DNA from: Bin87 sp964347975 | GTDB taxonomy: Bacteria > Chloroflexota > Dehalococcoidia > Lucifugimonadales > UBA3495 | Assembly: GCA_964347975.1 (NCBI GenBank) | Contig: CAYGAY010000007.1 | Coordinates: 1 to 64,000 of the forward strand | Direction: 5' to 3' | DNA: 64,000 nt | Shown here: one piece after another, positions 25,718 to 34,787 of the stretch | Layout of the letters: every line of letters begins with the position of its first letter | Numbering within the stretch: the stretch's first letter is position 1 | The notes under the pieces: model-generated | Seen by the model: only the letters and a program-made list of their open reading frames with translations | The model's database searches: none | Told to the model about the DNA's origin: nothing | Translations under genes and position numbers: made by a program

Positions 25718-27427
25718 TTAGCGCGCAGCCGCCATGGTGCGCGGGTCTTCCAGCGTGTCGGCCAGGGAGCCGCCGGGGGGCACCATGGGGAACACGTTGG
25801 TCTCACGCTCCACCACGAACTCGATCAGGAACGGCCCATCGTATTCCCGGGCTTGACGCAGGGCGTCGGACACGTCTTCCTGGTGTTCCACCCGCAGCGC
25901 CGGGATGTCGTAGGCATTGGCCAGTTTCACGTAATCCGGGCCGGGCATCGGAACTTCTTTCAGGTGCCCCTCGAAGAACATCTCCTGCCACTGGCGCACC
26001 ATGCCCAGGTAGCCGTTGTTGAAAATGGCGATCTTGATGGGCAGCTTCTCCTGCACTGCCGTCACCAGTTCCTGCAGGGTCATCTGGAAGCCGCCGTCGC
26101 CGGCCACCGACCACACCGTGGCGTCGGGCCGTCCCACCTGGGCGCCCAGCGCGGCGGGGACTTCGAAGCCCATGGCCCCCAGGCCGCCGGAAGTTACGAA
26201 GGAATTGGGCTGGTCCAGGAACAGGTATTGCGCCGCCCACATCTGATGCTGTCCCACTCCCGTCACCACGATGGCATTGTCGTCCTGCCGGAGCGCCTCG
26301 TTCATTTCCACCAGCACCTGTTGGGGCAGCAGCGCCCGGTTAGACGCGGGATCCGGGGCGGGTATCGCCAAGGATGGATGCTGGGCCTTCAGGCTGGCGA
26401 TGGTCGCCAGCCATGCGGGGCGTTCCACCCACTCGACCAGCGGCGTCAGAGCTTGCAGAACGGGGCGGGCGTCGCCCACCAGCGGCACCTCCGCGGGGAC
26501 AATCCGCCCCACCTGGCTGGCCTCAATATCCAGGTGGATGATGCGCGCGTGGGGCGCAAACCCGGACACGCGCCCGGTCACCCGGTCGTCGAAACGCATC
26601 CCCAGCCCGATGATGACGTCCGCCTGGTCAACTACCATATTGCACCAGTACATACCGTGCATCCCCAGCATCCCCAGGCTTTGCGGGTGGTTGCGGGGAA
26701 AGCCGCTGATGCCCAACAGGGTGTTTATCACCGGAATGCCGGAATGTTCCGCCAGGGCCAGCAGCTCATCGAAGGCGCGGGAGTTGACGATGCCGTGCCC
26801 GGCGATGATGACCGGCCGCTCCGACTGGTTCATCAGCGCCGCCGCCTTGTGGATATTTTCCATCAACTCGTCGGACAGCGCCGGATCAGTGGCTCCAGCC
26901 GGCGTCGGGTAATCAAACTCGGCTTCCTCCAGCTGAACATCCCGGGGCACATCAATGAGGACAGGACCGGGCCGGCCTTCCTGGGCAACTCGGAACGCCT
27001 CCCGGACGGTGCGCGCCAGGTCGTTGGCCGACATCACCAAGAAGGTGCGCTTGGTGCATACCGAAGCGATGCTGCAGATGTCGCATTCCTGGAATGCTTC
27101 GGTGCCCATGGCGGCGCGGGCCACCTGCCCGGTGATGGCCACCAGGGGGATGCTGTCGGCCTTGGCGCCCATGATGCCGGTGATGAGGTTGGTCGCGCCG
27201 GGTCCCGAGGTGGCCACGCAGACGCCGGGCTTGCCGGTGATGCGGGCGTAGCCGTCGGCGGCGTGGGCCGCGGACTGCTCGTGCCTTACCAGGATATGGC
27301 GCAGCTGCGGGTAGGCCCACAGGGCATCGTAAAAGGGCAGTATCGCCCCGCCGGGATGTCCGAACAGTACCTCTACTCCTTCCCGGAGCAAGCTTTCGCA
27401 AATTATTTCAGAGCCTTTGAGTTTCAC
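25718..27427 (-). CDS. ilvB: Acetolactate synthase large subunit, second copy
   Basis: A 569-residue thiamine-diphosphate enzyme of the acetolactate synthase family, clearly paralogous to the gene at 9564-11285. The catalytic Glu is in RHEQSAAHAADGYAR; the TPP motif runs from AGDGGFQMTLQ to FNNGYLGM; the FAD domain has GMRFDDRVTGR. No small subunit follows, so it may borrow IlvN or act unregulated. It is controlled by its own T-box with a different predicted specifier, which points to a separate physiological role, probably isoleucine supply. Confidence 0.93.
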   Translation of the reverse strand: MKLKGSEIICESLLREGVEVLFGHPGGAILPFYDALWAYPQLRHILVRHEQSAAHAADGYARITGKPGVCVATSGPGATNLITGIMGAKADSIPLVAITGQVARAAMGTEAFQECDICSIASVCTKRTFLVMSANDLARTVREAFRVAQEGRPGPVLIDVPRDVQLEEAEFDYPTPAGATDPALSDELMENIHKAAALMNQSERPVIIAGHGIVNSRAFDELLALAEHSGIPVINTLLGISGFPRNHPQSLGMLGMHGMYWCNMVVDQADVIIGLGMRFDDRVTGRVSGFAPHARIIHLDIEASQVGRIVPAEVPLVGDARPVLQALTPLVEWVERPAWLATIASLKAQHPSLAIPAPDPASNRALLPQQVLVEMNEALRQDDNAIVVTGVGQHQMWAAQYLFLDQPNSFVTSGGLGAMGFEVPAALGAQVGRPDATVWSVAGDGGFQMTLQELVTAVQEKLPIKIAIFNNGYLGMVRQWQEMFFEGHLKEVPMPGPDYVKLANAYDIPALRVEHQEDVSDALRQAREYDGPFLIEFVVERETNVFPMVPPGGSLADTLEDPRTMAAAR

Positions 27428-27505
27428 GGCATTTCTCCGTTTTCAGTTTTCGTTTCCGCCCCAGTGGGGCGAACCAGGCCCTGCCGACGGTACGCTGACG
27501 GGAAT

Positions 27506-27540
27506 AAAAAAGGCCCGCCCCCCATAGGGACGGGCCTTTT
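27506..27540 (-). terminator. Regulated terminator of the second T-box
   Basis: On the minus strand AAAAGGCCCGTCCC and GGGGCGGGCCTTTTTT form a long stem ending in a T-run, directly downstream of the T-box sequence. Confidence 0.88.
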
Positions 27541-27816
27541 GGTCTGAAATCCGCATCGCCCGCGGTACCACCCTATTTGCTCGAAGCCGCCGCTCCAGCG
27601 GCAGCGTCAAACCACTCTAGCAGGACACCATCATGCCCCGTTGCTGCTAACGGGCAACGAATCCGGCCTGAGCTTACTTGCCGCCAGTATCGGACGGCGA
27701 CTTTCAGCCGGCAGCTCCGGAGGGATTTTGGGCGGAGCAAACGCGCCTGCTTACACCGGACCAGGCTCGCTCAGGCGTTTGGAAACCGCTTACTCGTCTC
27801 CATCTCTGCTTTTCAT
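27506..27816 (-). promoter_or_regulatory. T-box leader, isoleucine specifier (AUC) predicted
   Basis: The T-box AGGGTGGTACCGCG is at 27561-27574 (minus strand), followed by its terminator. Stem I begins GACGAGTAAGCGG. The specifier region reads CCAAAATCCCTCCGGAGC; aligning its CCGGAGC with the first leader places codon ATC at 27724-27726, matching tRNA-Ile. The leader controls the lone second ilvB. It would be induced by isoleucine starvation, in contrast to the leucine-type leader at 9221-9490. The specifier is inferred from motif alignment. Confidence 0.88.
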
Positions 27817-27821
27817 CGGAA

Positions 27822-27850
27822 ACTGTATCACGGCCCACCAACAGCGTCAA
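27822..27850 (-). promoter_or_regulatory. Promoter of the second T-box transcript
   Basis: Minus strand TTGACG (27845-27850), a 17-base spacer and TACAGT (27822-27827). Spacing and -35 region match the first T-box promoter. Confidence 0.7.
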
Positions 27851-27862
27851 TCGCGCGGCGGT

Positions 27863-28011
27863 CTCATACGTACCCACTTTCCGCAAACTGTCATTGCGAG
27901 CGTAGTGGGGCAATCTCGTCGCCGGAGCAAACATCGCTCAGCCCGTGAGATTGCCCGATTTGTCAAAGATCGGGCTTCGCTTCCCGCAATGGCAAAGTGG
28001 GTAGGCGTGAG
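27863..28011. repeat. Repeat family A, copy 7 (full length)
   Basis: CTCATACGTACCCACTTT at the left, AAAGTGGGTAGGCGTGAG at the right. The interior GGGCAATCTC...GAGATTGCCCGATTTGTC and AAAGATCGGGCTTCGC is shared with copies 8, 9 and 10. Confidence 0.88.
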
Positions 28012-28070
28012 CGCAACGCTACCTTCACTAGACCAGGCTCGTGCAAAATGTCATTCCGAGTCCGCTGGGT

Positions 28071-28098
28071 CTGACCGCCTGGATGGACATGTTATAAT
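28071..28098 (+). promoter_or_regulatory. Promoter of the tRNA-Ser gene
   Basis: A perfect TATAAT at 28093-28098 with CTGACC (28071-28076) 16 bases upstream, about 57 bases before the tRNA. Confidence 0.65.
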
Positions 28099-28154
28099 AG
28101 CCTTCGCCCAGCAGCCGGCTTGGCGTGTTCCGACCCAAGCGCTGCGTCTCCCGC

Positions 28155-28244
28155 GGAGAGGTGCCAGAGTGGACGAATGGGCGCGACTGGAAATCGCGTA
28201 GGGGTTAACGCCTCTCGCGGGTTCGAATCCCGCCCTCTCCGCCA
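28155..28244 (+). tRNA. tRNA-Ser(GGA)
   Basis: GGAGAGG (28155-28161) pairs with CCTCTCC (28234-28240). The anticodon stem CGCGA/TCGCG encloses CTGGAAA, giving anticodon GGA at 28189-28191. A long variable arm (GGGGTTAACGCCTC), typical of serine tRNAs, precedes GGTTCGAATCC. The discriminator is G and CCA is encoded. Confidence 0.96.
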
Positions 28245-28430
28245 CTGTAGCAGCCTCTAACGATGTCTGCTCCGTCTGCCGGCGCTTGCCAGGTCAGCGT
28301 TACATCGTAGCCCCCCGGCAAAACCGGCCGTTTCCTGTCAAATTGAGTCCGGGTTGCCCGGCCCAACTCCCGCTGCGCCTCCGGGTCAGCGCGTCTTCCC
28401 GCCGGCCATACGCTCAAACCGGTCGGCGGT

Positions 28431-29204
28431 TCACACCGCCATGATGTGGTAACCGGCGTCCACCGGGAGCACCGCTCCGGTTACCCCGCTGGACAGGTCG
28501 CTGCACAGGAACAGCGCCGTATTCGCCACCTCGTCGGCGGTGATATTGCGGCCCAGGGGCGCCTTCTCCGCGTGGGTGCGGCGCATATCCAGGAAACCGC
28601 TGATGCCCCGCGCCGCCAGCGTATCCACCGGGCCGGCGGAAATGGCGTTAACCCGGATGTTGTCGCCGCCGTATTCATACGCCAGTTGCCGGATCTCGTG
28701 CTCCAGCGCCGCCTTGGCCGTTCCCATGACATTGTAACCGGGATAAACCCGGCTGGCGGCGTGGAACGTCATGGCGATGACACTGCCGCTTTCAGTCATC
28801 AGGGGCGCGGCGTAGCGGACCATGGGCAGCAACGTAAAGGCGCTGATCTCCAGCGCCAGCCGGAAGCCGTCGCGCCCGGTGTCGGCCAGGCGCCCGGCCA
28901 GATCATCCCGGTTGGCGAAAGCGATGCTGTGCACCAGCGCTGACAGCGAGCCCATCTCGGCCTGCACACCCTCGAACACCGCCTGAATCTGTCCGTCGTC
29001 GGATGCGTCGCACGGGAAGATCAGGGCGTCGTCCAGAGTTCCGGCCAGCCGCGCCACCCGGCTCTTGAGGCGGTCGTTCTGGTAGGTCAGCGCGATGCGC
29101 GCTCCGGCCTCGGCCAGGGTGCGGGCGATGGCCCAGGCAATGCTGCGGTCGTTGGCCACGCCGAAGATGACCGCATTGCGGCCGGTCAAGTCGATGGGAT
29201 ACAC
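28431..29204 (-). CDS. fabI: Enoyl-ACP reductase (NADH)
   Basis: A 257-residue short-chain dehydrogenase for the last step of fatty-acid elongation. FabI landmarks are GVANDRSIAWAIA, the SIAFANRDDLAG strand and catalytic Tyr-x6-Lys in YNVMGTAK, with VYPGYN before it. The C-terminal GAVLPVDAGYHIM is typical. I place the start at GTG 29204 (GAGGCAAC upstream); the longer frame would run into repeat copy 8. The 185 bases between the tRNA and this gene hold nothing I recognise. Confidence 0.9.
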   Translation of the reverse strand: MYPIDLTGRNAVIFGVANDRSIAWAIARTLAEAGARIALTYQNDRLKSRVARLAGTLDDALIFPCDASDDGQIQAVFEGVQAEMGSLSALVHSIAFANRDDLAGRLADTGRDGFRLALEISAFTLLPMVRYAAPLMTESGSVIAMTFHAASRVYPGYNVMGTAKAALEHEIRQLAYEYGGDNIRVNAISAGPVDTLAARGISGFLDMRRTHAEKAPLGRNITADEVANTALFLCSDLSSGVTGAVLPVDAGYHIMAV

Positions 29205-29223
29205 GGGGGTTGCCTCGTTATCG

Positions 29224-29353
29224 TTTTTGTCATTGCGAGCGAAGCGCGGCAATCTCCTTACCGGAAGGATCCTCTCTCCGTCAGCAAGATTGCCCGATTT
29301 GTCAAAGATCGGGCAATCTCGCTCCTCGTAATGACAAGGTGGGTACGCATGAG
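29224..29353. repeat. Repeat family A, copy 8 (left outer end lost)
   Basis: Starts at TTTTTGTCATTGCGAGCG and ends with the intact right end GGTGGGTACGCATGAG. The core carries TTGCCCGATTTGTCAAAGAT as in copies 7, 9 and 10. Confidence 0.82.
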
Positions 29354-29381
29354 GATTGATTGTACTGCGTCGGCAGTCGTG

Positions 29382-30368
29382 TTACAGACGGAAATCGGGC
29401 GCCACCTGCTCCAGGAAAGTCTGCATCTGCTCCTCCTGGCGATAGCTGGCGAACCGCACTACTATCTGGTCGGCGCCGGCGGCGGCGTAGGCGTGGATGC
29501 GCTCCCGCACCCGCTCCGCATCGCCAAAGGGACCCCAGCGGTCTCCCCAGATGTTCGCGCCGTAGTAGCCCAGCAGCCAGTCCTCGGCCTCGGCCTCGCC
29601 CCTGGCGACATCCTCGTCCAGGTTCACCGTCAGGTACATCACCGAGGACATGTCATCGGGGTTTCGCCCGTACTCCGCGTAGTAGTCGCGCACGGTGTCG
29701 GTCATTTCCACGAACTCGTCGGGCGTGGCCGAAATGGAGATGATGCCGTCGGCCAGTCGCGCGGCGCGGCGGGCCTGTCGTTCCCGCTGCGCTCCCTGCC
29801 CGTCGCCCCGCCCGTGCCAGTGGACGCCCAGGTACACCGGCACGCCGTTGGATTGAACCGGCGTAGGTTCCATCACCACGTCGTCCAGCTGGAAATGCCG
29901 GCCGTTAAAGGTGAAGGGCTGGCCGGAGCCGAGGCCCTTGATCACCTGCATCATCTCTTCCAGGCGTGGGGCTCGGGTGCGCCGGTTCACGTCGGCGTTG
30001 CGCCACTCCGCCTGCTGCATGGCGTTGAACGCGCCGCCCACGCCGACGCCAAGTTGCAGCCGGCCGCCGGAAATAAGGTCCACCGTGCCCACCATCTGGG
30101 CCAGCAGCGCCGGGTGGCGCAGCGCCATCAGCATCACGGCGGTGCCCAGCCGAACCCGGGACGTGCGGGCGGCGATGGCCGCCAGGGTGGTCATCGCCTC
30201 CAGCCGGGGCTTGGCGGTCAGACTGTCGCCGACCCACACCGAGTCGAGGCCGGCCTCCTCGGCCCACGTGGCCAGCCGCAGCGTCGATTCCGCGTCGGTG
30301 GGTTTGCGGTCTTCCAGCAGCAGGCCCCGGGTGGGCAGCAGGCAGCCCAGTTGTACTTTGTCAGCCAT
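29382..30368 (-). CDS. LLM-class (luciferase-like) flavin/F420-dependent oxidoreductase
   Basis: A 328-residue TIM-barrel enzyme of the luciferase-like monooxygenase superfamily. Visible blocks are AGLDSVWVGDSL, RVRLGTAVMLMALRHP, GRLQLGVGVGG and a C-terminal AAAGADQIVVRF. It sits seven bases after cofC in the F420 operon, so F420H2 is the most likely cofactor. The substrate cannot be read from sequence. Confidence 0.88.
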   Translation of the reverse strand: MADKVQLGCLLPTRGLLLEDRKPTDAESTLRLATWAEEAGLDSVWVGDSLTAKPRLEAMTTLAAIAARTSRVRLGTAVMLMALRHPALLAQMVGTVDLISGGRLQLGVGVGGAFNAMQQAEWRNADVNRRTRAPRLEEMMQVIKGLGSGQPFTFNGRHFQLDDVVMEPTPVQSNGVPVYLGVHWHGRGDGQGAQRERQARRAARLADGIISISATPDEFVEMTDTVRDYYAEYGRNPDDMSSVMYLTVNLDEDVARGEAEAEDWLLGYYGANIWGDRWGPFGDAERVRERIHAYAAAGADQIVVRFASYRQEEQMQTFLEQVAPDFRL

Positions 30369-30374
30369 AAAACG

Positions 30375-31064
30375 TCACAATTGCAGGGGTTGGCGGTTGA
30401 TGTTCCCGGGTTTCCGGCCCATCAGACGTTCCAGCAGGCCGGGTTCCATGTGCTCGTACTCATCCAGGTCGGAGCCGTCGTCCAGGTCGAATCCCATGCC
30501 CGAACTGTAGTAGAACGCCACGGACACCCCCATGCGGGCGGCGGTGGCGACGTGCTTGCGGAAACTGTTGTTGCCCAACTCCGGCCGGAAATACGGTATC
30601 AGATCATAGGGCACCAGGATGGCGTTAGTGCCGCCGTCCCGCCGCGCCGGGGACAGGGTGATGTTGTGCTGGTGCTGGGCGCTGCGAATCAGCTGGTGAA
30701 TGTCGCTGGGCTTGATGAAAGGCAGATCCCCGGGCAGGTACAGGGCCGACACGCCGCGCAGCCGGGCATTCTCGAATGACTTGGTGATCGTATCGTTGAG
30801 GTTGCGGCCCAGGTCCTCCATCCAGTTGGCCCCAAAGGTGCGGGCCAGGTTGCGGATGCGGTCGTCGCCGCCCACCACCCAGAAGGGATCGGCCCCGGCC
30901 CCCCGGATGGCCAGCAGCACCCGGCGGAGCATTCCCATGGTCAGGTCCTCCCGGTCCGGCACGGTCATCACCCGGGACAACCGGGTCTTGCAGTCGGCCA
31001 GCGGTTTCATCGGAACCAACGGCACCACGGTAGGGGTGGACTGATTTTCGGAATCCATCATCAT
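30375..31064 (-). CDS. cofC: 2-phospho-L-lactate (or phosphoenolpyruvate) guanylyltransferase
   Basis: A 229-residue nucleotidyltransferase that activates a three-carbon phosphoacid with GTP for F420 assembly. Landmarks are VPMKPLADCKTRLS at the N-terminus, LYLPGDLPF (metal-binding Asp) and SPARRDGGTNAI. Its ATG overlaps the cofD stop by four bases (ATGA), showing coupling. Some bacteria use phosphoenolpyruvate instead of phospholactate; the sequence alone does not tell which. Confidence 0.9.
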   Translation of the reverse strand: MMMDSENQSTPTVVPLVPMKPLADCKTRLSRVMTVPDREDLTMGMLRRVLLAIRGAGADPFWVVGGDDRIRNLARTFGANWMEDLGRNLNDTITKSFENARLRGVSALYLPGDLPFIKPSDIHQLIRSAQHQHNITLSPARRDGGTNAILVPYDLIPYFRPELGNNSFRKHVATAARMGVSVAFYYSSGMGFDLDDGSDLDEYEHMEPGLLERLMGRKPGNINRQPLQL

Positions 31065-32044
31065 GCGGTCGCCTCTGCCGGGACGGCCAGTTCCAGGACC
31101 TGCCGCGCCAGCGCGATTTTGTCGTCGTCCGTCTCCATTATAGTGGGCATTACCGCCGGCTCAATCCCCGCGGCGGCAACGGCGTCGGCCAGTCCCGCGT
31201 CCTGCGAATCCAGCGCCAGCGCGTCGCATATGCCGCGATACTCATGGGCCACCCCAACGGCGGAAACCTCCACGCCCAACTCCGCCATTATCTTCCCCGC
31301 CGGCCCCCGCACGGCAGCCCCTCCCACGATTGGGCTGACGGCAATCCGCCGCCCGCCATGCCCGGCGATGGCGTCGCGGACGCCCGGGATGGCAAGGATT
31401 GGCGCAACGCTCAAGAACGGGTTGGATGGGCAGATGACGATGGCTGCGGCCTCCGCCAGGGCGGCGGCGAACCCGGGCGACGGTCGCGCCTCCTCGGCCC
31501 CATCGTAGCGGATGGAACGCACCACCGGCTCAGCCCGGCGCTTCACGAAATACTCCTGCATCGCCAGCGTGCCGGCGTCGGTTTCCAGCGTCGTGCGAAC
31601 CGGCTGGTCGCTCATGGGCACGATGGCGTGCCGGATGCCCAGGGAGGACGTCAGTTGGGCCGTCACCTCGGACAGCGTTCCCCCCCTGCGGAGCAAATCA
31701 GTGCGGCGGATGTGCATGGCGAAATCGCGGCTGCCCAGGTTGAACCAGGTGTCCGCGCCCAGCCGGTTGAGCATTTGGAGAGTCTCGAAGGAGTCGCCGG
31801 CAATGCCCCAGCCGGTCTCAGGGTTGTACAGTCCCGACAGGGTATAAGCCATGGTGTCCAGGTCGGGAGACACGTGCAACCCATGGAACTCCTCATCGTC
31901 GCCGGTATTGACGACGATTACCAGGAGCTCCGGCGGCAGGATTTTCGCCAATCCCAGGGCCAGCTTGGCCCCGCCGACGCCGCCGGCCAGCGCCAGTACC
32001 AACCCCTGCCCTCTGTTGCTTGCTTGATTGGGTTTTGTTGACAC
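31061..32044 (-). CDS. cofD: 2-phospho-L-lactate transferase
   Basis: A 327-residue enzyme that transfers the phospholactyl (or phosphoenolpyruvyl) group to Fo, giving F420-0. Typical features are LALAGGVGGAKLALGL, NTGDDEEFHGLHVSPDLDT, ICPSNPFLSV and SPIVGGAAVRGPA. It lies two bases from cofH and overlaps cofC. The glutamate ligase CofE needed next is not in the window. Confidence 0.95.
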   Translation of the reverse strand: MSTKPNQASNRGQGLVLALAGGVGGAKLALGLAKILPPELLVIVVNTGDDEEFHGLHVSPDLDTMAYTLSGLYNPETGWGIAGDSFETLQMLNRLGADTWFNLGSRDFAMHIRRTDLLRRGGTLSEVTAQLTSSLGIRHAIVPMSDQPVRTTLETDAGTLAMQEYFVKRRAEPVVRSIRYDGAEEARPSPGFAAALAEAAAIVICPSNPFLSVAPILAIPGVRDAIAGHGGRRIAVSPIVGGAAVRGPAGKIMAELGVEVSAVGVAHEYRGICDALALDSQDAGLADAVAAAGIEPAVMPTIMETDDDKIALARQVLELAVPAEATA

Positions 32045-32045
32045 T

Positions 32046-33365
32046 TTACGCCGGCTGCTCCGCCGCGGCCCGTTCGCGCTGGGCGCGGGGATGCTCGAAG
32101 CGGTAGGAATCCATCTGCACCAGCTTGTTATAGGAGCCGAAAATCTCCTCCACGTTGTCGCCCACCAGGTCCAGAGGATCTACAACGTCGTCGGCTTCGC
32201 TGAAGACGCGGCGCAAGCCGTAGGTGGTGTAGCGTTCCGCCGGAGTCCGGCCCGCCTCGCGGATCATGCCGCGAAACTCGGCCGGGCGCATCAACTGGCC
32301 GTGCATCGCGCCGGCCGAGGTCGATATGCTCTCGTTGATCAGGGTGCCCCCCAGGTCGTTGACGCCGGCGGTCAGCAGCAGCTGGGACATCCGGCTGCCC
32401 TCTTTCACCCACGACGCCTGGACGTTGGGGATCCAGTTGTTGAGCATAATGCGGGCAATGGCGTGAACCTTGATAACGTCCATGCCGGTGGGGCCGGAGC
32501 GCACGTTTTCCACCGTCCCCTTCAGGAACATGGGAGCTTCCGAGGCGACGAAACTCAACGGCACGAACTCGGTGAACCCGCCGGTGCTCTGCTGAATGTC
32601 CCGCAGCAGGGCGATGTGCCGCGCGATCTGCGCGTTGCTCTCCCGGTGGCCGAACATCACGGTGGAGGTGGTGGGTATGCCCAGGTCGTGGGCCGTGGTT
32701 ATCACCTCAATCCACTGGTCAACGGTGATGCGGCCCGGCGAGATGATGTCCCGCAGTCCCTGGTCCAGAACTTCGGCGGACGTTCCCGGCAGGCTGCCCA
32801 CGCCGGCGTCCTTCAGCCCCTCCAGGTACTCGCGGATGCTGCGCCGGGAACGGATGGAGCCGTACAACACCTCCTCCGGCGAAAATCCGTGGATGTGCAT
32901 ATCGGGCAGCTCTTCCTTGATGGCCGCGCACAGCCGGATGTACAGGTCGCCCTCCATCTGGGGCGGCAGGCCGGCCTGGATGCAAACCTCGGTGGCCCCG
33001 TAGTCCTGGGCCTCCCTGGCCCGGCGGATGATTTCGTTCACCGGCAGAAAGTACCCTTCCTCCTCCCGGAAATCCCGGCTGAAGGCGCAGAAGCCGCACC
33101 GCTTGATGCAGACGTTGGTGAAGTTGACGTTCCGGTTCACCACGTAGGTGACCACGTCGCCCACCACGCGGCGGCGCAGCTCGTCGGCCACCATGGTCAT
33201 GGCAGCGAACTCAATCCCGCTGGTGGCGAACAGCGCATCGGCCTCGTCAACGGTGATGTCCTCGCCGGCCAGGGCTCGGTTCAACGCGGACGCTACAGCG
33301 GGGTCAACCCCCTTCATCAGCTCGGCAAGGGTTGCCGGAACGTCTTTATCGGTCATTGCGGGCAT
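32046..33365 (-). CDS. cofH: FO synthase subunit 2 (radical SAM)
   Basis: A 439-residue radical-SAM enzyme that, with CofG, makes the deazaflavin Fo from tyrosine and a flavin precursor. The iron-sulfur motif is CIKRCGFCAF near residue 90, after YVVNRNVNFTNV. Other CofH blocks are EVCIQAGLPPQMEGD, HIHGFSPEEV and LPGTSAEVLDQGLR. It is encoded separately from CofG rather than fused as in actinobacterial FbiC. Confidence 0.95.
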   Translation of the reverse strand: MPAMTDKDVPATLAELMKGVDPAVASALNRALAGEDITVDEADALFATSGIEFAAMTMVADELRRRVVGDVVTYVVNRNVNFTNVCIKRCGFCAFSRDFREEEGYFLPVNEIIRRAREAQDYGATEVCIQAGLPPQMEGDLYIRLCAAIKEELPDMHIHGFSPEEVLYGSIRSRRSIREYLEGLKDAGVGSLPGTSAEVLDQGLRDIISPGRITVDQWIEVITTAHDLGIPTTSTVMFGHRESNAQIARHIALLRDIQQSTGGFTEFVPLSFVASEAPMFLKGTVENVRSGPTGMDVIKVHAIARIMLNNWIPNVQASWVKEGSRMSQLLLTAGVNDLGGTLINESISTSAGAMHGQLMRPAEFRGMIREAGRTPAERYTTYGLRRVFSEADDVVDPLDLVGDNVEEIFGSYNKLVQMDSYRFEHPRAQRERAAAEQPA

Positions 33366-33437
33366 AGCGTTGGGTTCCCCCTTTCACGTAGGAACGTCTA
33401 AATCGTTTAGGTGCGCCGGAGACCGTAGCCCCTGGCC

Positions 33438-34757
33438 TTATTTGGTGGTTTCCTGGCTTGGGCCGGTTGCCTTATTAACCGTGGGCGGACCTTGCTCCGA
33501 AATCCCCATTGCGCGCATTTCGGACACGGCAACTTTCACGTATCCGTCCTGGTCGGTCAAGCGCAATAGTTTGGCTTTCAAATCCGCCGGCAGGGGCCAT
33601 TCCGACCCGTTGGCAAAGTATTCAGGATACACCGGCAGGCGGGGACGCAGCTCGTAGCCGGCCTCCTGCGTGCGCCGTTCCAACTCGGCCAGTTGCGGCC
33701 ACGGCGCTTCCGGATTCACGTAGTCAATGGTCAGCGGCGAAACGCCGCCCCAGTCGTTGATGCCGGCGGCAATGTAGCGTTCGTAATTTTCGCTGAGGTT
33801 GGGCGGAACCTGGATGTTCACGCTCCTGCCCATGATGAGCCGGGCCACGGCGGTGGTCCACATCAGCTCGTCGGGCGCGGCGTCGGGCGTGTCGGCCATG
33901 GGCGTATCCGACTTGGCGCGGAAGTTCTGCACGATCACTTCCTGGATGTGCCCGTAGCGCTGGTGCAGTTCGCGAATCGCCAGCAGCGACTCCACGCGCT
34001 CGGTTCGGGTTTCCCCGATGCCGATGAGTATGCCCGTGGTGAAAGGTATGCCCAACTCGCCGGCCAACTCCATGGTGCGCAAACGCACGCGAGGCCGCTT
34101 GCTGGGGGCGAATTCGTGGGGGCCGCCGGCTTCGTACAGGCGCGGGCTGGAACTCTCCAGCATGATGCCCACGGATGGGTTGGTGGGTTGCAGGGCCTCC
34201 AGCTCCCGGCGGCTCATGGTGCCGGGGTTACCGTGGGGCAGCAGGTCGGTCTTCTCAAACACCATGCGGCACATCGCCGCCAGGTATTCCAGCGTGGTCC
34301 GGTAGCCGTTCCGGGACAGCCAATCGCCGGCCTCGGCGTAGCGTTGCTCCGGACGTTCCCCCAGCGTGAACAGGGCTTCGGTGCAGCCCAACCGCTGCCC
34401 GGCCGAGGCAACCGACAGCGTTTCTTCCGCCGTCAAGTACAGACTGGCGGCCTCGTTGGGCAACTGGCGGAAGGTGCAGTAACCGCAGAAATCACGGCAC
34501 AACCGGGTCAAAGGAATGAACACTTTGGGAGAAAAGGTTATGACGCGCCCCCGTCCCCGGTCGCGCAGTTCGGCGGCGGCGGCGCAAAGTTCGCCCATCG
34601 CCGCGTCGCCCAGATCAACCAGCGCCAAGGCATCGCCCTCCGACAAATCGGCGCCGGCGGCCAGCCGGTCCAGGGATGGCCGGCGCAAAGTCGTTGCGCG
34701 GAAGGCAGCAGCGGAGGTCACGTCAATATATCCTGGAGCGGGCGCGGGGCCTTTCAT
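33438..34757 (-). CDS. cofG: FO synthase subunit 1 (radical SAM)
   Basis: A 439-residue radical-SAM enzyme, partner of CofH. The iron-sulfur motif is CRDFCGYCTFRQ. CofG-typical blocks include EALFTLGERPEQRY, PHGNPGTMSRRELE, GIMLESSS, GILIGIGETRTER and NDWGGVSPLTIDYVNPEAPWP. About 75 N-terminal residues precede the barrel. I chose ATG 34757; longer frames run into repeat copy 9. It heads the cof operon. Confidence 0.95.
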   Translation of the reverse strand: MKGPAPAPGYIDVTSAAAFRATTLRRPSLDRLAAGADLSEGDALALVDLGDAAMGELCAAAAELRDRGRGRVITFSPKVFIPLTRLCRDFCGYCTFRQLPNEAASLYLTAEETLSVASAGQRLGCTEALFTLGERPEQRYAEAGDWLSRNGYRTTLEYLAAMCRMVFEKTDLLPHGNPGTMSRRELEALQPTNPSVGIMLESSSPRLYEAGGPHEFAPSKRPRVRLRTMELAGELGIPFTTGILIGIGETRTERVESLLAIRELHQRYGHIQEVIVQNFRAKSDTPMADTPDAAPDELMWTTAVARLIMGRSVNIQVPPNLSENYERYIAAGINDWGGVSPLTIDYVNPEAPWPQLAELERRTQEAGYELRPRLPVYPEYFANGSEWPLPADLKAKLLRLTDQDGYVKVAVSEMRAMGISEQGPPTVNKATGPSQETTK

Positions 34758-34787
34758 TTTCTGTCGGAATCCAAATGAGCGTTGCCG

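Noticed and set aside
25601..27547. A 648-codon plus-strand frame opposite the second ilvB
   Set aside because: Antisense to a full acetolactate synthase and running into the T-box terminator; no motif and biased composition.
28051..28245. A minus-strand frame beginning MAERAGFEPARG
   Set aside because: It is the reverse complement of tRNA-Ser; this kind of sequence is a known false gene call.
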